The translations under genes were made by a program, and so were the position numbers. The notes under the pieces were generated by a model, which was not told the DNA's origin, ran no database searches, and saw only the letters and a program-made list of their open reading frames with translations. A stretch of 32,783 bases of DNA from Oscillospiraceae bacterium (GTDB lineage: Bacteria > Bacillota > Clostridia > Oscillospirales > Oscillospiraceae). The stretch is from contig SVLE01000015.1 of the NCBI GenBank assembly GCA_015068065.1, positions 1 through 32,783 of the forward strand, read 5' to 3'. This document shows positions 1 to 9,383 of the stretch, in pieces. Numbering within the stretch: the stretch's first letter is position 1; every line of letters begins with the position of its first letter.

Positions 1-3000
1 CCAGCGTGGTGAGCATGTCCTGCTCCACGGCGGAGGCCTCTTTGTCCTTGAGCTGGATCTCACGCATCTTTTTCAGGCACACATCCATGCCCCGGCACAT
101 AAATGCCTCATCAAAGGCCTTGGCACGGATAGAGAAATAGGCGGCGTAGAAGGCCAGAGGCCGATGCACCTTGAACCAGGCAATGCGGAAAGCCATCATC
201 ACGTAGGCCACAGCGTGGGCCTTGGGGAACAGGTAGGCGATCTTCTTACAAGAGCCGATGTACCAGTCCGGCACGCCGGCGGCCTTCATTTCCTCCTCCG
301 CACCGTCGGGCAGACCTCTGCCCTTTCGCACCGCCTCCATGATTTTGAAGGAGCGCTTGGGGTCCATTCCCTTGGAAATAAGGAACAGCATGATATCGTC
401 ACGGCAGCCGATGGCCTCGCTGACCTTGGCAGTGCCCGAGGTGATCAGGTCCTTGGCGTTGCCCAGCCACACATCCGTACCGTGGGAGAAACCGGACAGA
501 CGCACCAGAATATCGAACTGGTCGGGCTGTGTATCCTCCAGCATACCGCGCACAAAAGATGTGCCGAACTCCGGGATGGCGGTACCACCGGTTGGGCCCA
601 GAATTTTGTCATTCTCATAGCCCAGCGCCTTGGAGGACTGGAAAATGGACATGGTGTCCCGGTCATCCAGTGGAATCTTCTGAGGATCGATGCCGGTAAT
701 ATCCTGCAGCATGCGGATCATGGACGGGTCATCGTGTCCCAGAATATCCAGCTTCAGCAGGTTGGACTCCATGGAGTGATATTCAAAATGAGTGGTGACG
801 ATATCACTGTCCGGGTCGTCCGCCGGGTGCTGCACGGGACAGAAATCGTAAATTTCCTTGTTTTGCGGAATGACCACCATGCCGCCGGGGTGCTGTCCGG
901 TGGTGCGTTTTACGCCGGTACAGCCGATGGCCAGACGGTTTTCCTCCGCCTTGGACACCATTTTTCCACGCTCAGCCAGATACTTTTTTACATAGCCGAA
1001 TGCGGTCTTTTCCGCCACTGTACCCACCGTACCGGCGCGGAACACATGGGTCTGTCCGAACAGTTCAAAGGTATAGCGGTGAGCGTTGCCCTGATACTCG
1101 CCCGAGAAGTTCAGGTCGATATCCGGTACCTTGTCGCCGCCAAAGCCCAGGAAGGTTTCAAAGGGAATGTTGAAGCCGTCCTTGGCATAGGGTGTGCCGC
1201 AGATCGGGCAGTTCATATCCGGCATATCCGCACCGCAGCCGTAAGGGTGCTCCGGATCCTGCGCATAATCAAAGTCCGCATGCTTGCAGTTGGGACAGCG
1301 GTAATGGGCCGGCAGCGAGTTCACTTCCGTGATGCCGGACATAAAGGCCACCAGAGAGGAGCCCACCGAGCCACGGGAACCAACCAGATATCCGTGGGCC
1401 AGAGAATCCTGCACCAGCTTCTGTGCGGACATATAGATCACGTCATACTTACAGCCGATGATGTCGCCCAGCTCCACATTGATGCGGTCCATCACGATCT
1501 GAGGCGGCTCTTCTCCGTATAGTTCGTGAGCCTTGCCCCACACCAGACGCTTCAGCTCTCCGTCCGAGTCCTCCAGCTTTGGGGCAAACAGTCCCTTGGG
1601 CAGTGGCTGTACCTTGTCGCACCAGTCGGCGACGAGGTTGGTGTTCTTCACCACAACCTCGTAGGCGGTCTCCTCGCCAAGATAGGAGAACTCCTCCAGC
1701 ATCTCGTCCGTGGTCTTGAAGTAGATGGGCAGCTCGCTGTCCGCATCCTCAAACCCCTTGGAGGCCAACAGAATGTGGCGGTAGATCTCGTGCTCCGGCT
1801 CCAGAAAATGCACGTCACCGGTGGCGCATACAGGCTTGTCCAGTTCCTTTCCAATCTGTACCACTGTACGGTTGAAGTCACGCAGTTCCTCAACGTCCTT
1901 CACTGTGCCGTCACGCAGCATGAACATATTGTTGCAGATGGGCTGGATCTCAAGGTAATCGTACCAGGAGGCGATGCGCTTGAGTTCTTCCATGTCCTTG
2001 CCCGCCACCACCGCGCCGAACAGTTCGCCCGCCTCACAGGCAGAGCCGATGATCAGACCCTCGCGGTTCTCGTTGATCAGACTCTTTGGCATGATGGGGT
2101 AGCGCTTGAAGTGCTCCAGGTGAGACAGGGAGATCAGTTTATAAAGATTGCGCAGACCCATCTGGTTTTTTGCCAGAACGATCAGGTGCTTGGGTTTGCG
2201 TTTTGCCTTGCCGTTGCCGCGAAGCTTGGTCATAGCAGGGTTGATCTGCTGCAGTGTGTGTACTCCCTGCTCTTCCAGCCGCTTGAACAGAGGCGGCAGC
2301 ATATAGGCCACCGTGGCCGCATCGTCACTGGCCCGATGATGGTTGAATGCGGGCAACTGCAGATGCTCTGCCACTACGTCCAGCTTATACTTACCCAGCT
2401 CCGGCAGCAGGTTCTGCGCCAGAATCAGGGTATCAATGGAGGTCTTTTGGAAGGGAATTCCATACTTCCGGCAGCCCTCGGCAATAAAGCCCATATCAAA
2501 ATCGGCATTATGAGCAGCCAGAGGCCGATTCCCTACGAAGTCAAGGAACGCACGCAGCGCCTCCTCCTGAGAGGGTGCGCCCACCAGCATCTCATCAGTG
2601 ATTCCGGTCAGCTGAATGATTTCCGGATTCAGGATGCGTCCGGGAGAAACGAAGGTATTAAAGGTCTCGGTCACCTCACCGTTGCGCAGAACGGCGGCAC
2701 CGATTTCGATGATAACCTCGTGCTTTTTGTTCAGGCCCGTGGTCTCAATATCAAAGCAGACAATTTCATCCCTAAAACCCTGTTCATGCGCTCCATGGAT
2801 CACCACACGGTCGTCCACATCGTTGATAAAATAGGCCTCCACACCGTACAGGATCTTAATGTTCTTTGCCGAATCCCGGGCGTGGGGAAACGACTGGGCA
2901 ACGCCGTGGTCGGTAATGGCAATGGCCTTATGGCCCCAGCTCTCTGCACGTTTGACCACATTGGTATCCGGGCCACGCTTGGGGTGTACATCGGTGAGTG

Positions 3001-3805
3001 CGTCCATGGCCGACATATCGGTATGCAAATGCAGCTCCACACGCTTTTCCGGGGCGGTATCCTGCCGCATGGTCTTGGTCCCCTCCATGATGGAGACGGG
3101 CTCCAGCACCATATCGCCATAAAAGCGATCCATGTTCAGCCGCCCCTGAATGATCAGGCGCTGGCCCTTCTTCACTCCGTCCACGATGGCCTTTGCATTC
3201 TCCTCCGCGGGCAGGAATTTGCTCACTCGCACAGAGCCGGTGTAGTCGGTCACGTCAAAGGCCACCACCCAGGCATTGCGCTTTTTCAGTTCCCGGTGAT
3301 CAACGGCAAATACGTCACCTTCGATGACCACAGTACCCATGTCCAGATTCAGCTCACCCATGGGGGTAGGCTTCTTTTTGACTACGTGACCAAAGATGAC
3401 CTTGCCGTGATCCTTGGTAGCCTTTTTTTCTTCCGAAGAAGGCACGGCACGTTTTATGCTCTTCATCGCTTCGGCCCGGAGCGCCTCGGTACGTGCAAAG
3501 GCATTCTCTGTGGTTATGGCAGCAGGCTGTGCCTCATCCGCCGGAGGTACGGGAATCTGCTTTTCCTCAGTAATGACCGCATCGATTTTCACACTGTTCA
3601 GTCCATAGGTACGGCACAATGTATCCTGCGTTTCCAGTATTAAATTCGGTCCTGCGCCCCCGGCACCCTCCACCACGATGGTGGCACTGCGCTGCGCTTT
3701 GTTAATTGCCGCGGACACGATGATCCAGCCCTCCACCGCAACGGCAAGCTCCGTGTAACGGCGCAGAGCAGAAAACATTTGCAAAAAGGGGATCTTTTCC
3801 GACAT
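1..3805 (-). CDS. polC: DNA polymerase III alpha subunit, Gram-positive PolC type (3' end cut by window)
   Basis: Replicative polymerase with built-in proofreading. The minus-strand frame stays open from ATG at 3805 to the left edge, about 1268 codons of the roughly 1430-1450 usual for PolC, so the C-terminus is missing. Visible in order: an OB-type nucleic-acid-binding region (about residues 150-230), a PHP domain starting with HLHTDMSAMD (about 257) and AITDHG, an inserted DnaQ-like exonuclease starting with FDIETTGL (about 351), a zinc-binding cluster CPNC...CPICG (about 836-868), and the polymerase motif PDIDLNFSGE (about 893). The exonuclease inside the PHP region separates PolC from DnaE. 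An AAAGGAG ribosome site lies about 12 bases before the ATG. I checked the frame at four separate motifs and found no shift. It is the last visible gene of the uppS-cdsA-dxr-rseP-ispG series, 32 bases after ispG. Confidence 0.97.
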   Translation of the reverse strand, partial: MSEKIPFLQMFSALRRYTELAVAVEGWIIVSAAINKAQRSATIVVEGAGGAGPNLILETQDTLCRTYGLNSVKIDAVITEEKQIPVPPADEAQPAAITTENAFARTEALRAEAMKSIKRAVPSSEEKKATKDHGKVIFGHVVKKKPTPMGELNLDMGTVVIEGDVFAVDHRELKKRNAWVVAFDVTDYTGSVRVSKFLPAEENAKAIVDGVKKGQRLIIQGRLNMDRFYGDMVLEPVSIMEGTKTMRQDTAPEKRVELHLHTDMSAMDALTDVHPKRGPDTNVVKRAESWGHKAIAITDHGVAQSFPHARDSAKNIKILYGVEAYFINDVDDRVVIHGAHEQGFRDEIVCFDIETTGLNKKHEVIIEIGAAVLRNGEVTETFNTFVSPGRILNPEIIQLTGITDEMLVGAPSQEEALRAFLDFVGNRPLAAHNADFDMGFIAEGCRKYGIPFQKTSIDTLILAQNLLPELGKYKLDVVAEHLQLPAFNHHRASDDAATVAYMLPPLFKRLEEQGVHTLQQINPAMTKLRGNGKAKRKPKHLIVLAKNQMGLRNLYKLISLSHLEHFKRYPIMPKSLINENREGLIIGSACEAGELFGAVVAGKDMEELKRIASWYDYLEIQPICNNMFMLRDGTVKDVEELRDFNRTVVQIGKELDKPVCATGDVHFLEPEHEIYRHILLASKGFEDADSELPIYFKTTDEMLEEFSYLGEETAYEVVVKNTNLVADWCDKVQPLPKGLFAPKLEDSDGELKRLVWGKAHELYGEEPPQIVMDRINVELGDIIGCKYDVIYMSAQKLVQDSLAHGYLVGSRGSVGSSLVAFMSGITEVNSLPAHYRCPNCKHADFDYAQDPEHPYGCGADMPDMNCPICGTPYAKDGFNIPFETFLGFGGDKVPDIDLNFSGEYQGNAHRYTFELFGQTHVFRAGTVGTVAEKTAFGYVKKYLAERGKMVSKAEENRLAIGCTGVKRTTGQHPGGMVVIPQNKEIYDFCPVQHPADDPDSDIVTTHFEYHSMESNLLKLDILGHDDPSMIRMLQDITGIDPQKIPLDDRDTMSIFQSSKALGYENDKILGPTGGTAIPEFGTSFVRGMLEDTQPDQFDILVRLSGFSHGTDVWLGNAKDLITSGTAKVSEAIGCRDDIMLFLISKGMDPKRSFKIMEAVRKGRGLPDGAEEEMKAAGVPDWYIGSCKKIAYLFPKAHAVAYVMMAFRIAWFKVHRPLAFYAAYFSIRAKAFDEAFMCRGMDVCLKKMREIQLKDKEASAVEQDMLTTL

Positions 3806-3837
3806 TGGTTTTTAGGTCTCCTTTGTCAATATCGCTT

Positions 3838-4875
3838 TTACAGCGTCTCGATCAGGGCAAACAACTCATCCACAAGCTGGTCCTGAGGTACTTTCTTGAT
3901 AATCTGGCCTTTCTTGAACAGCAGGCCTTCACCAACACCACCGGCAATACCACAGTCGGCGGCAGAGGCCTCACCGGGGCCGTTGACAACACAGCCCATG
4001 ACAGCTACGGTGATGGGCTTGTCCACGCTTTTGAGCCGCTCCTCCACCTGTCCGGCCAGACCGATCAGGTCGATACGAGTGCGACCGCAGGTGGGACAGG
4101 ACACAAGCTCCGGTCCGTCCTTACGAATTCCCGCCGCCTTCAAAATATCACGGGCAGCATAGACCTCTTCAATGGGATCAGCGGACAGGGACACACGCAT
4201 GGTGTCACCGATTCCCATGGCCAAAAGGCCACCGATACCCACAGCGGACTTGAGGGTTCCCATGCGCACAGTGCCGGCCTCAGTCACGCCAATATGTAAA
4301 GGATAATCACTTTCCTGACGCATAAGCTGATAGGCTTTCATGGTCATTGGTACGTTGGAGGACTTGAGGGAAACACAGATATCATCGAAATCAAACTTGT
4401 TCAGCAGGCGGATGTGACCAAAAGCAGACTCCACCATGGCCTCCGGGCACACGCCGCCGTATTTTGCCAGCAACCCCTTTTCCAAAGAGCCGCCGTTGAC
4501 TCCAATGCGGATGGGGATATGGCGCAAACGGCAGGCATCCGCCACTGCTTTGACCCGGTCCTCTCCCCCGATGTTGCCGGGGTTAATGCGCACCTTGTCC
4601 GCGCCGGCGGCAATGGCTTCCAAGGCAAGTTTATAGTCAAAGTGGATATCCACCACCAGCGGAATATCAATGCGCTCCTTGATGGCTCCCACCGCCCGGG
4701 CCGCGTCCATATCGGGCACGGCCACACGGATGATCTCACAACCAGCGGCAGTAAGACGACGGATCTGTTCCACCGTGGCATCCACATCATCCGTGCGGGT
4801 ATTGCACATGGATTGGATGGAGACGGGTGCACCGCCACCCACAAGCACATTACCGACTTTGATCTGCTTTGTCAT
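3838..4875 (-). CDS. ispG: 4-hydroxy-3-methylbut-2-enyl diphosphate synthase (flavodoxin-type IspG/GcpE)
   Basis: IspG catalyses the penultimate MEP-pathway step, the reductive ring opening of methylerythritol cyclodiphosphate to HMBPP, using a 4Fe-4S cluster. The 345-residue protein has the N-terminal TIM-barrel (VQSMCNT-type segment SIQSMCNTRTDD, VRINPGNIG) and a C-terminal iron-sulfur region with SCPTCGRT and MGCVVNGPGEA, which supply the three cluster cysteines and the ligand region. I chose ATG at 4875 because TGGAGG lies 9 bases upstream. A TTG at 4884 would extend the frame by three codons but sits directly on that ribosome site. The start is just after the rseP stop at 4881, so the genes are probably co-transcribed. 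With dxr and uppS nearby, the operon links early and late isoprenoid steps. Confidence 0.96.
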   Translation of the reverse strand: MTKQIKVGNVLVGGGAPVSIQSMCNTRTDDVDATVEQIRRLTAAGCEIIRVAVPDMDAARAVGAIKERIDIPLVVDIHFDYKLALEAIAAGADKVRINPGNIGGEDRVKAVADACRLRHIPIRIGVNGGSLEKGLLAKYGGVCPEAMVESAFGHIRLLNKFDFDDICVSLKSSNVPMTMKAYQLMRQESDYPLHIGVTEAGTVRMGTLKSAVGIGGLLAMGIGDTMRVSLSADPIEEVYAARDILKAAGIRKDGPELVSCPTCGRTRIDLIGLAGQVEERLKSVDKPITVAVMGCVVNGPGEASAADCGIAGGVGEGLLFKKGQIIKKVPQDQLVDELFALIETL

Positions 4876-4880
4876 GGAAC

Positions 4881-5942
4881 TCAACCTCCAAAAATTCGGG
4901 CAAGGTCATTAAATGTCACCACGGCCATTAGGGCAAGCAGCGCCACCAGTCCGGCCACATGGACATAGCTTTCATATTTTGGGTCAATGCGGCGGCGGAA
5001 CAGGAGCATCCAAGCTCCGTTGATGAGCAGAAAGAAGATGCGTCCGCCATCCAGCGCAGGCAGAGGCAGCAGATTCATCACTGCCAGATTGACCGCTATC
5101 AGCGCGCCAAAGTAGAGGATATTTTCCAGCGCGATACGCACAGAGGCGGACTGACTGCCCACCTGTGTAATGGTATCCACGATACCCACAGGGCCGGTCA
5201 TGTCCTTCAGCCCCGCGTTTCCGGACACAAGGTCCGTCAGGCTGATGCGTACCAGACGCACAAAGTCAATGGCATTGTACCAGCTGTTGCGCAGCTTCGC
5301 GCCCACCGTCGCCTCTTCGATGGAAAAATACAGGCCGTAACGGGTCACAGTCTGGCCATCCACCGTATATTCCCGCGGCTCCAGCGGCAGATCGTTCAGA
5401 ACGACACGCTGCCCGTTCCGCTCCACCACGATGTCGTAGGGCTCACCGTTTCCACGGCTCAAAAACAGGGTCACATCATTATAGAGATAAATGCGCTCCC
5501 CGTTGATGGACACAATGCGGTCCCCGGCCATCAGTCCCTGCTCGCCCTCCAGTGGAAATCCGTCCATAAAGCCGGAAATCACCGGGGTAGAAAAGGCCTG
5601 AGCTCCGGAAAAGAGCAGCAGGATCAGCACAAGTCCCGCCAGAAAGTTCATAAACGCACCGGCGGCCAGAATAACAAGGCGCTTCCACCCTTTCTGTGCA
5701 CCGAAAGCCCTGGGGTCGTCAGAATCCTCATCCTCTCCCTCCATGGCACAGTATCCGCCTACGGGGAATACCCGCAGGGCATACAGGGTCTCCCCCTTCT
5801 GCCGGGAAAAGATTGCCGGACCCATACCGATGGCAAACTCGTTCACCCGAACACCAAAGGCTTTCGCAGTGATAAAGTGCCCGAATTCATGGATGGCGAT
5901 GAGAAATCCAAAGAGCAGCACTGCAATGATGATATAGAGCAT
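4881..5942 (-). CDS. rseP: RIP-type site-2 zinc metalloprotease RseP
   Basis: Intramembrane protease of the RseP/RasP family, which cleaves anti-sigma factors and signal-peptide remnants within the membrane. The 353-residue protein starts with a hydrophobic helix containing the zinc-binding HEFGH at residues 18-22. It has a hydrophobic segment around 80-100, a PDZ-like region (about 105-190) and the second zinc-ligand motif NLLPLPALDGGR near residue 290-297, followed by a C-terminal membrane helix pair. Length is normal for a single-PDZ Firmicute member (B. subtilis RasP about 420, many clostridial ones about 340-360). ATG at 5942 has GGAGG only 4 bases upstream, which is short but the best choice. 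It lies 21 bases after dxr, as in many Firmicutes. The substrate is not identifiable here; no anti-sigma gene is in the window. Confidence 0.95.
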   Translation of the reverse strand: MLYIIIAVLLFGFLIAIHEFGHFITAKAFGVRVNEFAIGMGPAIFSRQKGETLYALRVFPVGGYCAMEGEDEDSDDPRAFGAQKGWKRLVILAAGAFMNFLAGLVLILLLFSGAQAFSTPVISGFMDGFPLEGEQGLMAGDRIVSINGERIYLYNDVTLFLSRGNGEPYDIVVERNGQRVVLNDLPLEPREYTVDGQTVTRYGLYFSIEEATVGAKLRNSWYNAIDFVRLVRISLTDLVSGNAGLKDMTGPVGIVDTITQVGSQSASVRIALENILYFGALIAVNLAVMNLLPLPALDGGRIFFLLINGAWMLLFRRRIDPKYESYVHVAGLVALLALMAVVTFNDLARIFGG

Positions 5943-5963
5943 AGGACCTCCATAATGGAAACA

Positions 5964-7115
5964 TTACTTTACATTGGACATAACAACTTGACGCGCCTGT
6001 GCGTCCGCTTCCAGCACGTCCTCCAACACGGACACGGACCGAACGGGGATCTCCTCCATGGCCCGCTCCACCAGCCGCGGGATGTCCATAAAGCGGATCT
6101 TTTCCTTCAAAAACAGTCCCACCGCCGCCTCATTGGCACCATTGAGCACCGCACCGGCGTTTCCGCCCAGCTTCGCCGCCTTCAGGGCAAGTCCAAGGCA
6201 GGCAAAGGTTTCCGGGTCAGGCTTTGCGAAGGTCAGATTGGGGCAGGACAGCATATCAAGTTCGGTAGCCGGACCGGGAATGCGCTCCGGCCAGCTCAAA
6301 GCATACTGGATGGGCAGACGCATATCTGCCGTGCCCATCTGAGCCAGAATGGCATTATCACAGTATTCCACCAGCGAGTGGATAATACTCTCTCTGTGAA
6401 CCACAATCGAAATTTTTTCCGGGGGCATGGCATACAGATGCATGGCCTCAATAAACTCAAGTCCCTTATTCATCAGGGTCGCAGAGTCGATGGTGATCTT
6501 GGCCCCCATGGACCAGTTGGGATGCTTGAGGGCCTGCGCCAGCGTCACCTGCTCCAGTTGTTCCTTGGTATAGCCAAAGAAGGGGCCGCCGGAGGCGGTG
6601 AGGATAAGGCGCTTGACCTCTCCCCTGTCCCGATTGCCCTGCAAGCACTGAAACAAGGCTGAGTGCTCAGAGTCCACCGGCACAATTTCGGCATTGTACT
6701 TTTTCGCCTCTGCCATAACAATCTGGCCACCACACACCAACGTCTCCTTGTTGGCAAGGGCGATACGTTTACCTTTGCGGATGGCCGCAAGAGTGGGACG
6801 CAGACCAACCATACCCATCACTGCGGTGATGACAGTATCGGCGCTTTCGATCTGCGCCGCTTCCAGCAGGCCATCCATGCCGGAGGCAACCCGCACATTG
6901 GTATCGGCAAGGCGCACCTTCAAATCTGCAGCCGCCTTCTCATCCATCATAACCGCCAGTTCGGGACAAAATTGACGCACCTGCTGCTCCATCAGCTCCA
7001 CGTTATTATTGGCCGTCAATGCCGCCACACCCATGCCGCAGGCGGCAATCACATCCAGTGACTGCCGCCCGATGGAGCCGGTAGAGCCCATAAGGGAAAC
7101 GGTTCTCTTTTTCAT
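5964..7115 (-). CDS. dxr: 1-deoxy-D-xylulose 5-phosphate reductoisomerase
   Basis: Dxr (IspC) converts DXP to methylerythritol 4-phosphate with NADPH, the first committed MEP step. The 383-residue protein begins with the Rossmann nucleotide-binding motif GSTGSIG at residues 10-16. It contains ANKETLVCGG, the metal-binding and catalytic segment VDSEHSALFQCL, SGGPFFG and the substrate-loop region HPNWSMGAKITIDSATLMNKGLE (in parts). All expected landmarks are present and the length is typical. The ATG at 7115 has AGAGGAG 6 bases upstream. It is 12 bases downstream of cdsA and 21 bases upstream of rseP, so it is certainly operonic. It shares the pathway with ispG, two genes downstream. Confidence 0.97.
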   Translation of the reverse strand: MKKRTVSLMGSTGSIGRQSLDVIAACGMGVAALTANNNVELMEQQVRQFCPELAVMMDEKAAADLKVRLADTNVRVASGMDGLLEAAQIESADTVITAVMGMVGLRPTLAAIRKGKRIALANKETLVCGGQIVMAEAKKYNAEIVPVDSEHSALFQCLQGNRDRGEVKRLILTASGGPFFGYTKEQLEQVTLAQALKHPNWSMGAKITIDSATLMNKGLEFIEAMHLYAMPPEKISIVVHRESIIHSLVEYCDNAILAQMGTADMRLPIQYALSWPERIPGPATELDMLSCPNLTFAKPDPETFACLGLALKAAKLGGNAGAVLNGANEAAVGLFLKEKIRFMDIPRLVERAMEEIPVRSVSVLEDVLEADAQARQVVMSNVK

Positions 7116-7127
7116 AACATACTCCTC

Positions 7128-7949
7128 TTAAAAGGCCGGAAGCAAAGTAACCAGCAACCACATAACAGGCGCTGCAAAGCTCATGCTGTCGAACCGGTCC
7201 AGCATGCCGCCGTGACCGGGCAGCAGCGAGCCGTAATCCTTGATGCCGTACTGCCGCTTGATCAGCGAGAAAGACAGATCGCCCAGCATGGTCACAAAGC
7301 TTCCCAACAGACCGTACAGTGCCATACGCAGCAGATCAACCTCAAGATCAAATCCGTTTTTCGTGACGAGACCGTAGAGCACCATAAATACAACGCCGGA
7401 AACAAGTCCACCCACAAAACCCTCAACAGACTTGTTGGGGCTGACCTTTGTGACTCCTCTGTGCTTACCGAGGAACATTCCAAAGAAATACGCACCCGTA
7501 TCGGTCAGAAAGGCCGACACGATGGGCAGCATCACCAAAAATGCACCCTTCTCCATCATTCTCAGCTGTACCAGAGAGGACATGAGAATCGGATACAAAA
7601 TGCCGCCAAACAGGCTAAACAGGATTTCTTCCGCATTCACGGACTTCTGCCGTCCGTAAGTAAACACCGCGGTGGCAAAGAGGGCAAAAAGCAGCACCAT
7701 CAGGATCAGTTTGATAGCCCAGTTATCCACCTGCTGCCAATAACATAAAGGAATTAGCGCTGCTGCAGCTGCGGTGATCATACAGAGAAACCGTTTTTTT
7801 ACTGCCCCAACCGCACGCAGCAATTCGAAAGACGCAAGGGTCACGATACCGGTCACCAAGAGGGTCACGATACCCACAGGTGCAAACAGCAGGATAGCCA
7901 GAAACAGTGGTGCCAGCACCAGAGAAACAACGATTCGTGTGAGCATCAT
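7128..7949 (-). CDS. cdsA: phosphatidate cytidylyltransferase (CDP-diacylglycerol synthase)
   Basis: Membrane enzyme making CDP-diacylglycerol from phosphatidic acid and CTP, the branch point for phospholipids. The 273-residue protein has about seven hydrophobic segments and the CdsA signature region: SPNKSVEGFVGG in the middle and GHGGMLDRFDSMSFAAP near the C-terminus, where the DRxDS residues bind metal and CTP. The start ATG at 7949 overlaps the uppS stop in an ATGA arrangement, suggesting translational coupling. The gene sits at its usual place between uppS and dxr. Confidence 0.96.
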   Translation of the reverse strand: MMLTRIVVSLVLAPLFLAILLFAPVGIVTLLVTGIVTLASFELLRAVGAVKKRFLCMITAAAAALIPLCYWQQVDNWAIKLILMVLLFALFATAVFTYGRQKSVNAEEILFSLFGGILYPILMSSLVQLRMMEKGAFLVMLPIVSAFLTDTGAYFFGMFLGKHRGVTKVSPNKSVEGFVGGLVSGVVFMVLYGLVTKNGFDLEVDLLRMALYGLLGSFVTMLGDLSFSLIKRQYGIKDYGSLLPGHGGMLDRFDSMSFAAPVMWLLVTLLPAF

Positions 7950-8698
7950 ACACCTCCGTACCGGCGGGAGCGGCCCTGAAAGGCCGCAATCGCCCGGTGC
8001 AGTTCGTTTTTGTCAAAGTCAGGCCAGAGCACATCGGTAAAGTAAAACTCCGCGTAGGCGGACTGCCACAGCAGGAAGTTGGACAGGCGCAGCTCACCGC
8101 TGGGTCGAATAACAAGATCAGGGTCCGGTACGCCCTTGGAAAACAGATAGCCGCCCAGCTGTTCATCGCTCAGATGGTTTGGATCAGCCTTCCCCTCCAG
8201 ACAGTCCTGAGCATAGGCCTTCGCTGCACGCAGCAGCTCGTCCCGACCGCCGTAGTTCAAACAAATATTCACCTGACAGCCATCGTAGCGCTTGGAAATC
8301 TCGCGCGTCTGCTCGCAAAGCTCTCGCAGCTCCGGGGTCAGCGCGGACAGGTCCCCGAAAAACTCCATTTTGACCTTGTCCCGTTCCATCTGTTCAATGG
8401 CCTCCAGCAGGTACTTTTTCAATAGTCCCATGATGGCCCCCACCTCTTCCTGGGGACGCTTCCAGTTCTCGGTGGAAAAGGCATAGACCGTCAGATAGTC
8501 CAGACCGATCTCCTTGCAGTAGGTGGCAATAGTTCGGAACGTCTCCGCACCTGCGGCATGACCGGCAGTGCGGGGCAAACCGCGCTTTTTCGCCCAGCGG
8601 CCGTTACCGTCCATGATAATGGCAATATGGTGGGGCAGGTTTTGAAAATCCACCTGAGGCTCATTTTTGGCTTTTGATTTGAAAAGCGGCATATCCAT
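7946..8698 (-). CDS. uppS: isoprenyl transferase / undecaprenyl diphosphate synthase
   Basis: Cis-prenyltransferase that makes the C55 lipid carrier precursor for peptidoglycan and wall polymers. The 250-residue protein carries IAIIMDGNGRWAKKRG with the catalytic Asp at residue 30, a GHxxG-like motif (TAGHAAGAE), the YAFSTENWKRP segment, and the C-terminal RPSGELRLSNFLLWQSAYAE substrate-binding motif. The start could be ATG 8698 or ATG 8692 (two codons later); the GAAGG ribosome site is 4 bases from the first and 10 from the second, so 8692 is also credible. The stop overlaps the cdsA start. The gene lies 96 bases after frr with a hairpin in between. Confidence 0.96.
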   Translation of the reverse strand: MDMPLFKSKAKNEPQVDFQNLPHHIAIIMDGNGRWAKKRGLPRTAGHAAGAETFRTIATYCKEIGLDYLTVYAFSTENWKRPQEEVGAIMGLLKKYLLEAIEQMERDKVKMEFFGDLSALTPELRELCEQTREISKRYDGCQVNICLNYGGRDELLRAAKAYAQDCLEGKADPNHLSDEQLGGYLFSKGVPDPDLVIRPSGELRLSNFLLWQSAYAEFYFTDVLWPDFDKNELHRAIAAFQGRSRRYGGV

Positions 8699-8744
8699 CG
8701 TTCCTTCGCCTTCTGAATTGTTGCTGTGTCAAAACAGCAAAGCA

Positions 8745-8781
8745 GGGTGCAGGATGCCGTTTTATACCGCATCCTGCACCC
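8745..8781 (-). terminator. stem-loop after frr, probable terminator or attenuator
   Basis: A perfect 13-bp inverted repeat (8745-8757 with 8769-8781) encloses an 11-base AT-rich loop. On the minus strand it follows the frr stop by 13 bases and is trailed by a T-rich but interrupted tail (TGCTTTGCTGTTTT). It probably ends or attenuates the pyrH-frr transcript before uppS. On the minus strand a TTGACC hexamer 17 bases before TAAAAC overlaps the stem, so an uppS promoter here is possible but unconvincing. The rest of the 96-base gap holds a weak second inverted repeat. Confidence 0.6.
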
Positions 8782-8794
8782 GGTCAAAACGGTG

Positions 8795-9349
8795 TTACAC
8801 CGCCATGAGCTCCTGTTCCTTCTTGACGCACAGCTCGTCAATGTCCTTGCAGCGCTTGTCGGTCAGATCCTGCAGCTCCTTCTCCAGATTCTTCTGGTCG
8901 TCCTCGGTGATCTCGGAGTTCTTCTTAGCCGCCTTAATGTCATCCATGGCATCACGACGGATGTTGCGCACAGCCACCTTGCCCTCTTCGGCGTACTTCT
9001 TCACCTGCTTGGTCAGGTCCTTGCGGCGCTCCTCGGTCAGCTGGGGGAAGGACAGACGAATCAAGCGTCCGTCATTCTGGGGGTTGATGCCCAGATCAGA
9101 GGTCTGGATGGCCTTTTCAATGGCCTTGAGCAACGAGGCATCCCAAGGCTGAATGGTCAGAGTCCGGGGATCGGGGGTGGAGATGGCCGCTACCTGATTC
9201 AGCGGAGTGGGCGTGCCGTAATACTCCACCATGATGCGGTCCAACACACCGGCATTGGCGCGACCGGCACGCACGGAAGCAAAGTTGGACTTGACCACTT
9301 CGATGGTCTTGAGCATTTTGCTGTCAAAATCCTTGATTTCGATACTCAT
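8795..9349 (-). CDS. frr: ribosome recycling factor
   Basis: RRF splits post-termination ribosomes together with EF-G. The frame is open further upstream to 9424, but the protein starts at ATG 9349 (MSIEIKDFDSKM), giving 184 residues, the family's standard length, with a GGAAG ribosome site. The sequence shows the family landmarks VRAGRANAGVLDRIMVEYYG, a PLNQVA segment, TIQPWD, and a charged helical C-terminus (RKDLTKQVKKYAEEG, then a helix ending LCVKKEQELMAV). It follows pyrH by 34 bases, the near-universal bacterial order. Confidence 0.97.
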   Translation of the reverse strand: MSIEIKDFDSKMLKTIEVVKSNFASVRAGRANAGVLDRIMVEYYGTPTPLNQVAAISTPDPRTLTIQPWDASLLKAIEKAIQTSDLGINPQNDGRLIRLSFPQLTEERRKDLTKQVKKYAEEGKVAVRNIRRDAMDDIKAAKKNSEITEDDQKNLEKELQDLTDKRCKDIDELCVKKEQELMAV

Positions 9350-9383
9350 AATGAACTTCCTTTCCTTTTGAAATCCGTCTGTT

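Noticed and set aside
164-3643. Plus-strand open frames of 452 and 705 codons
   Set aside because: They lie antisense to polC, whose minus-strand frame has all expected motifs. The predicted proteins are His/Gln/Leu-rich without any recognisable domain, typical of GC-rich antisense shadows.
4959-6662. Plus-strand open frame of 567 codons
   Set aside because: Antisense to rseP and dxr across their junction; no domain, no credible ribosome site, composition of a shadow frame.
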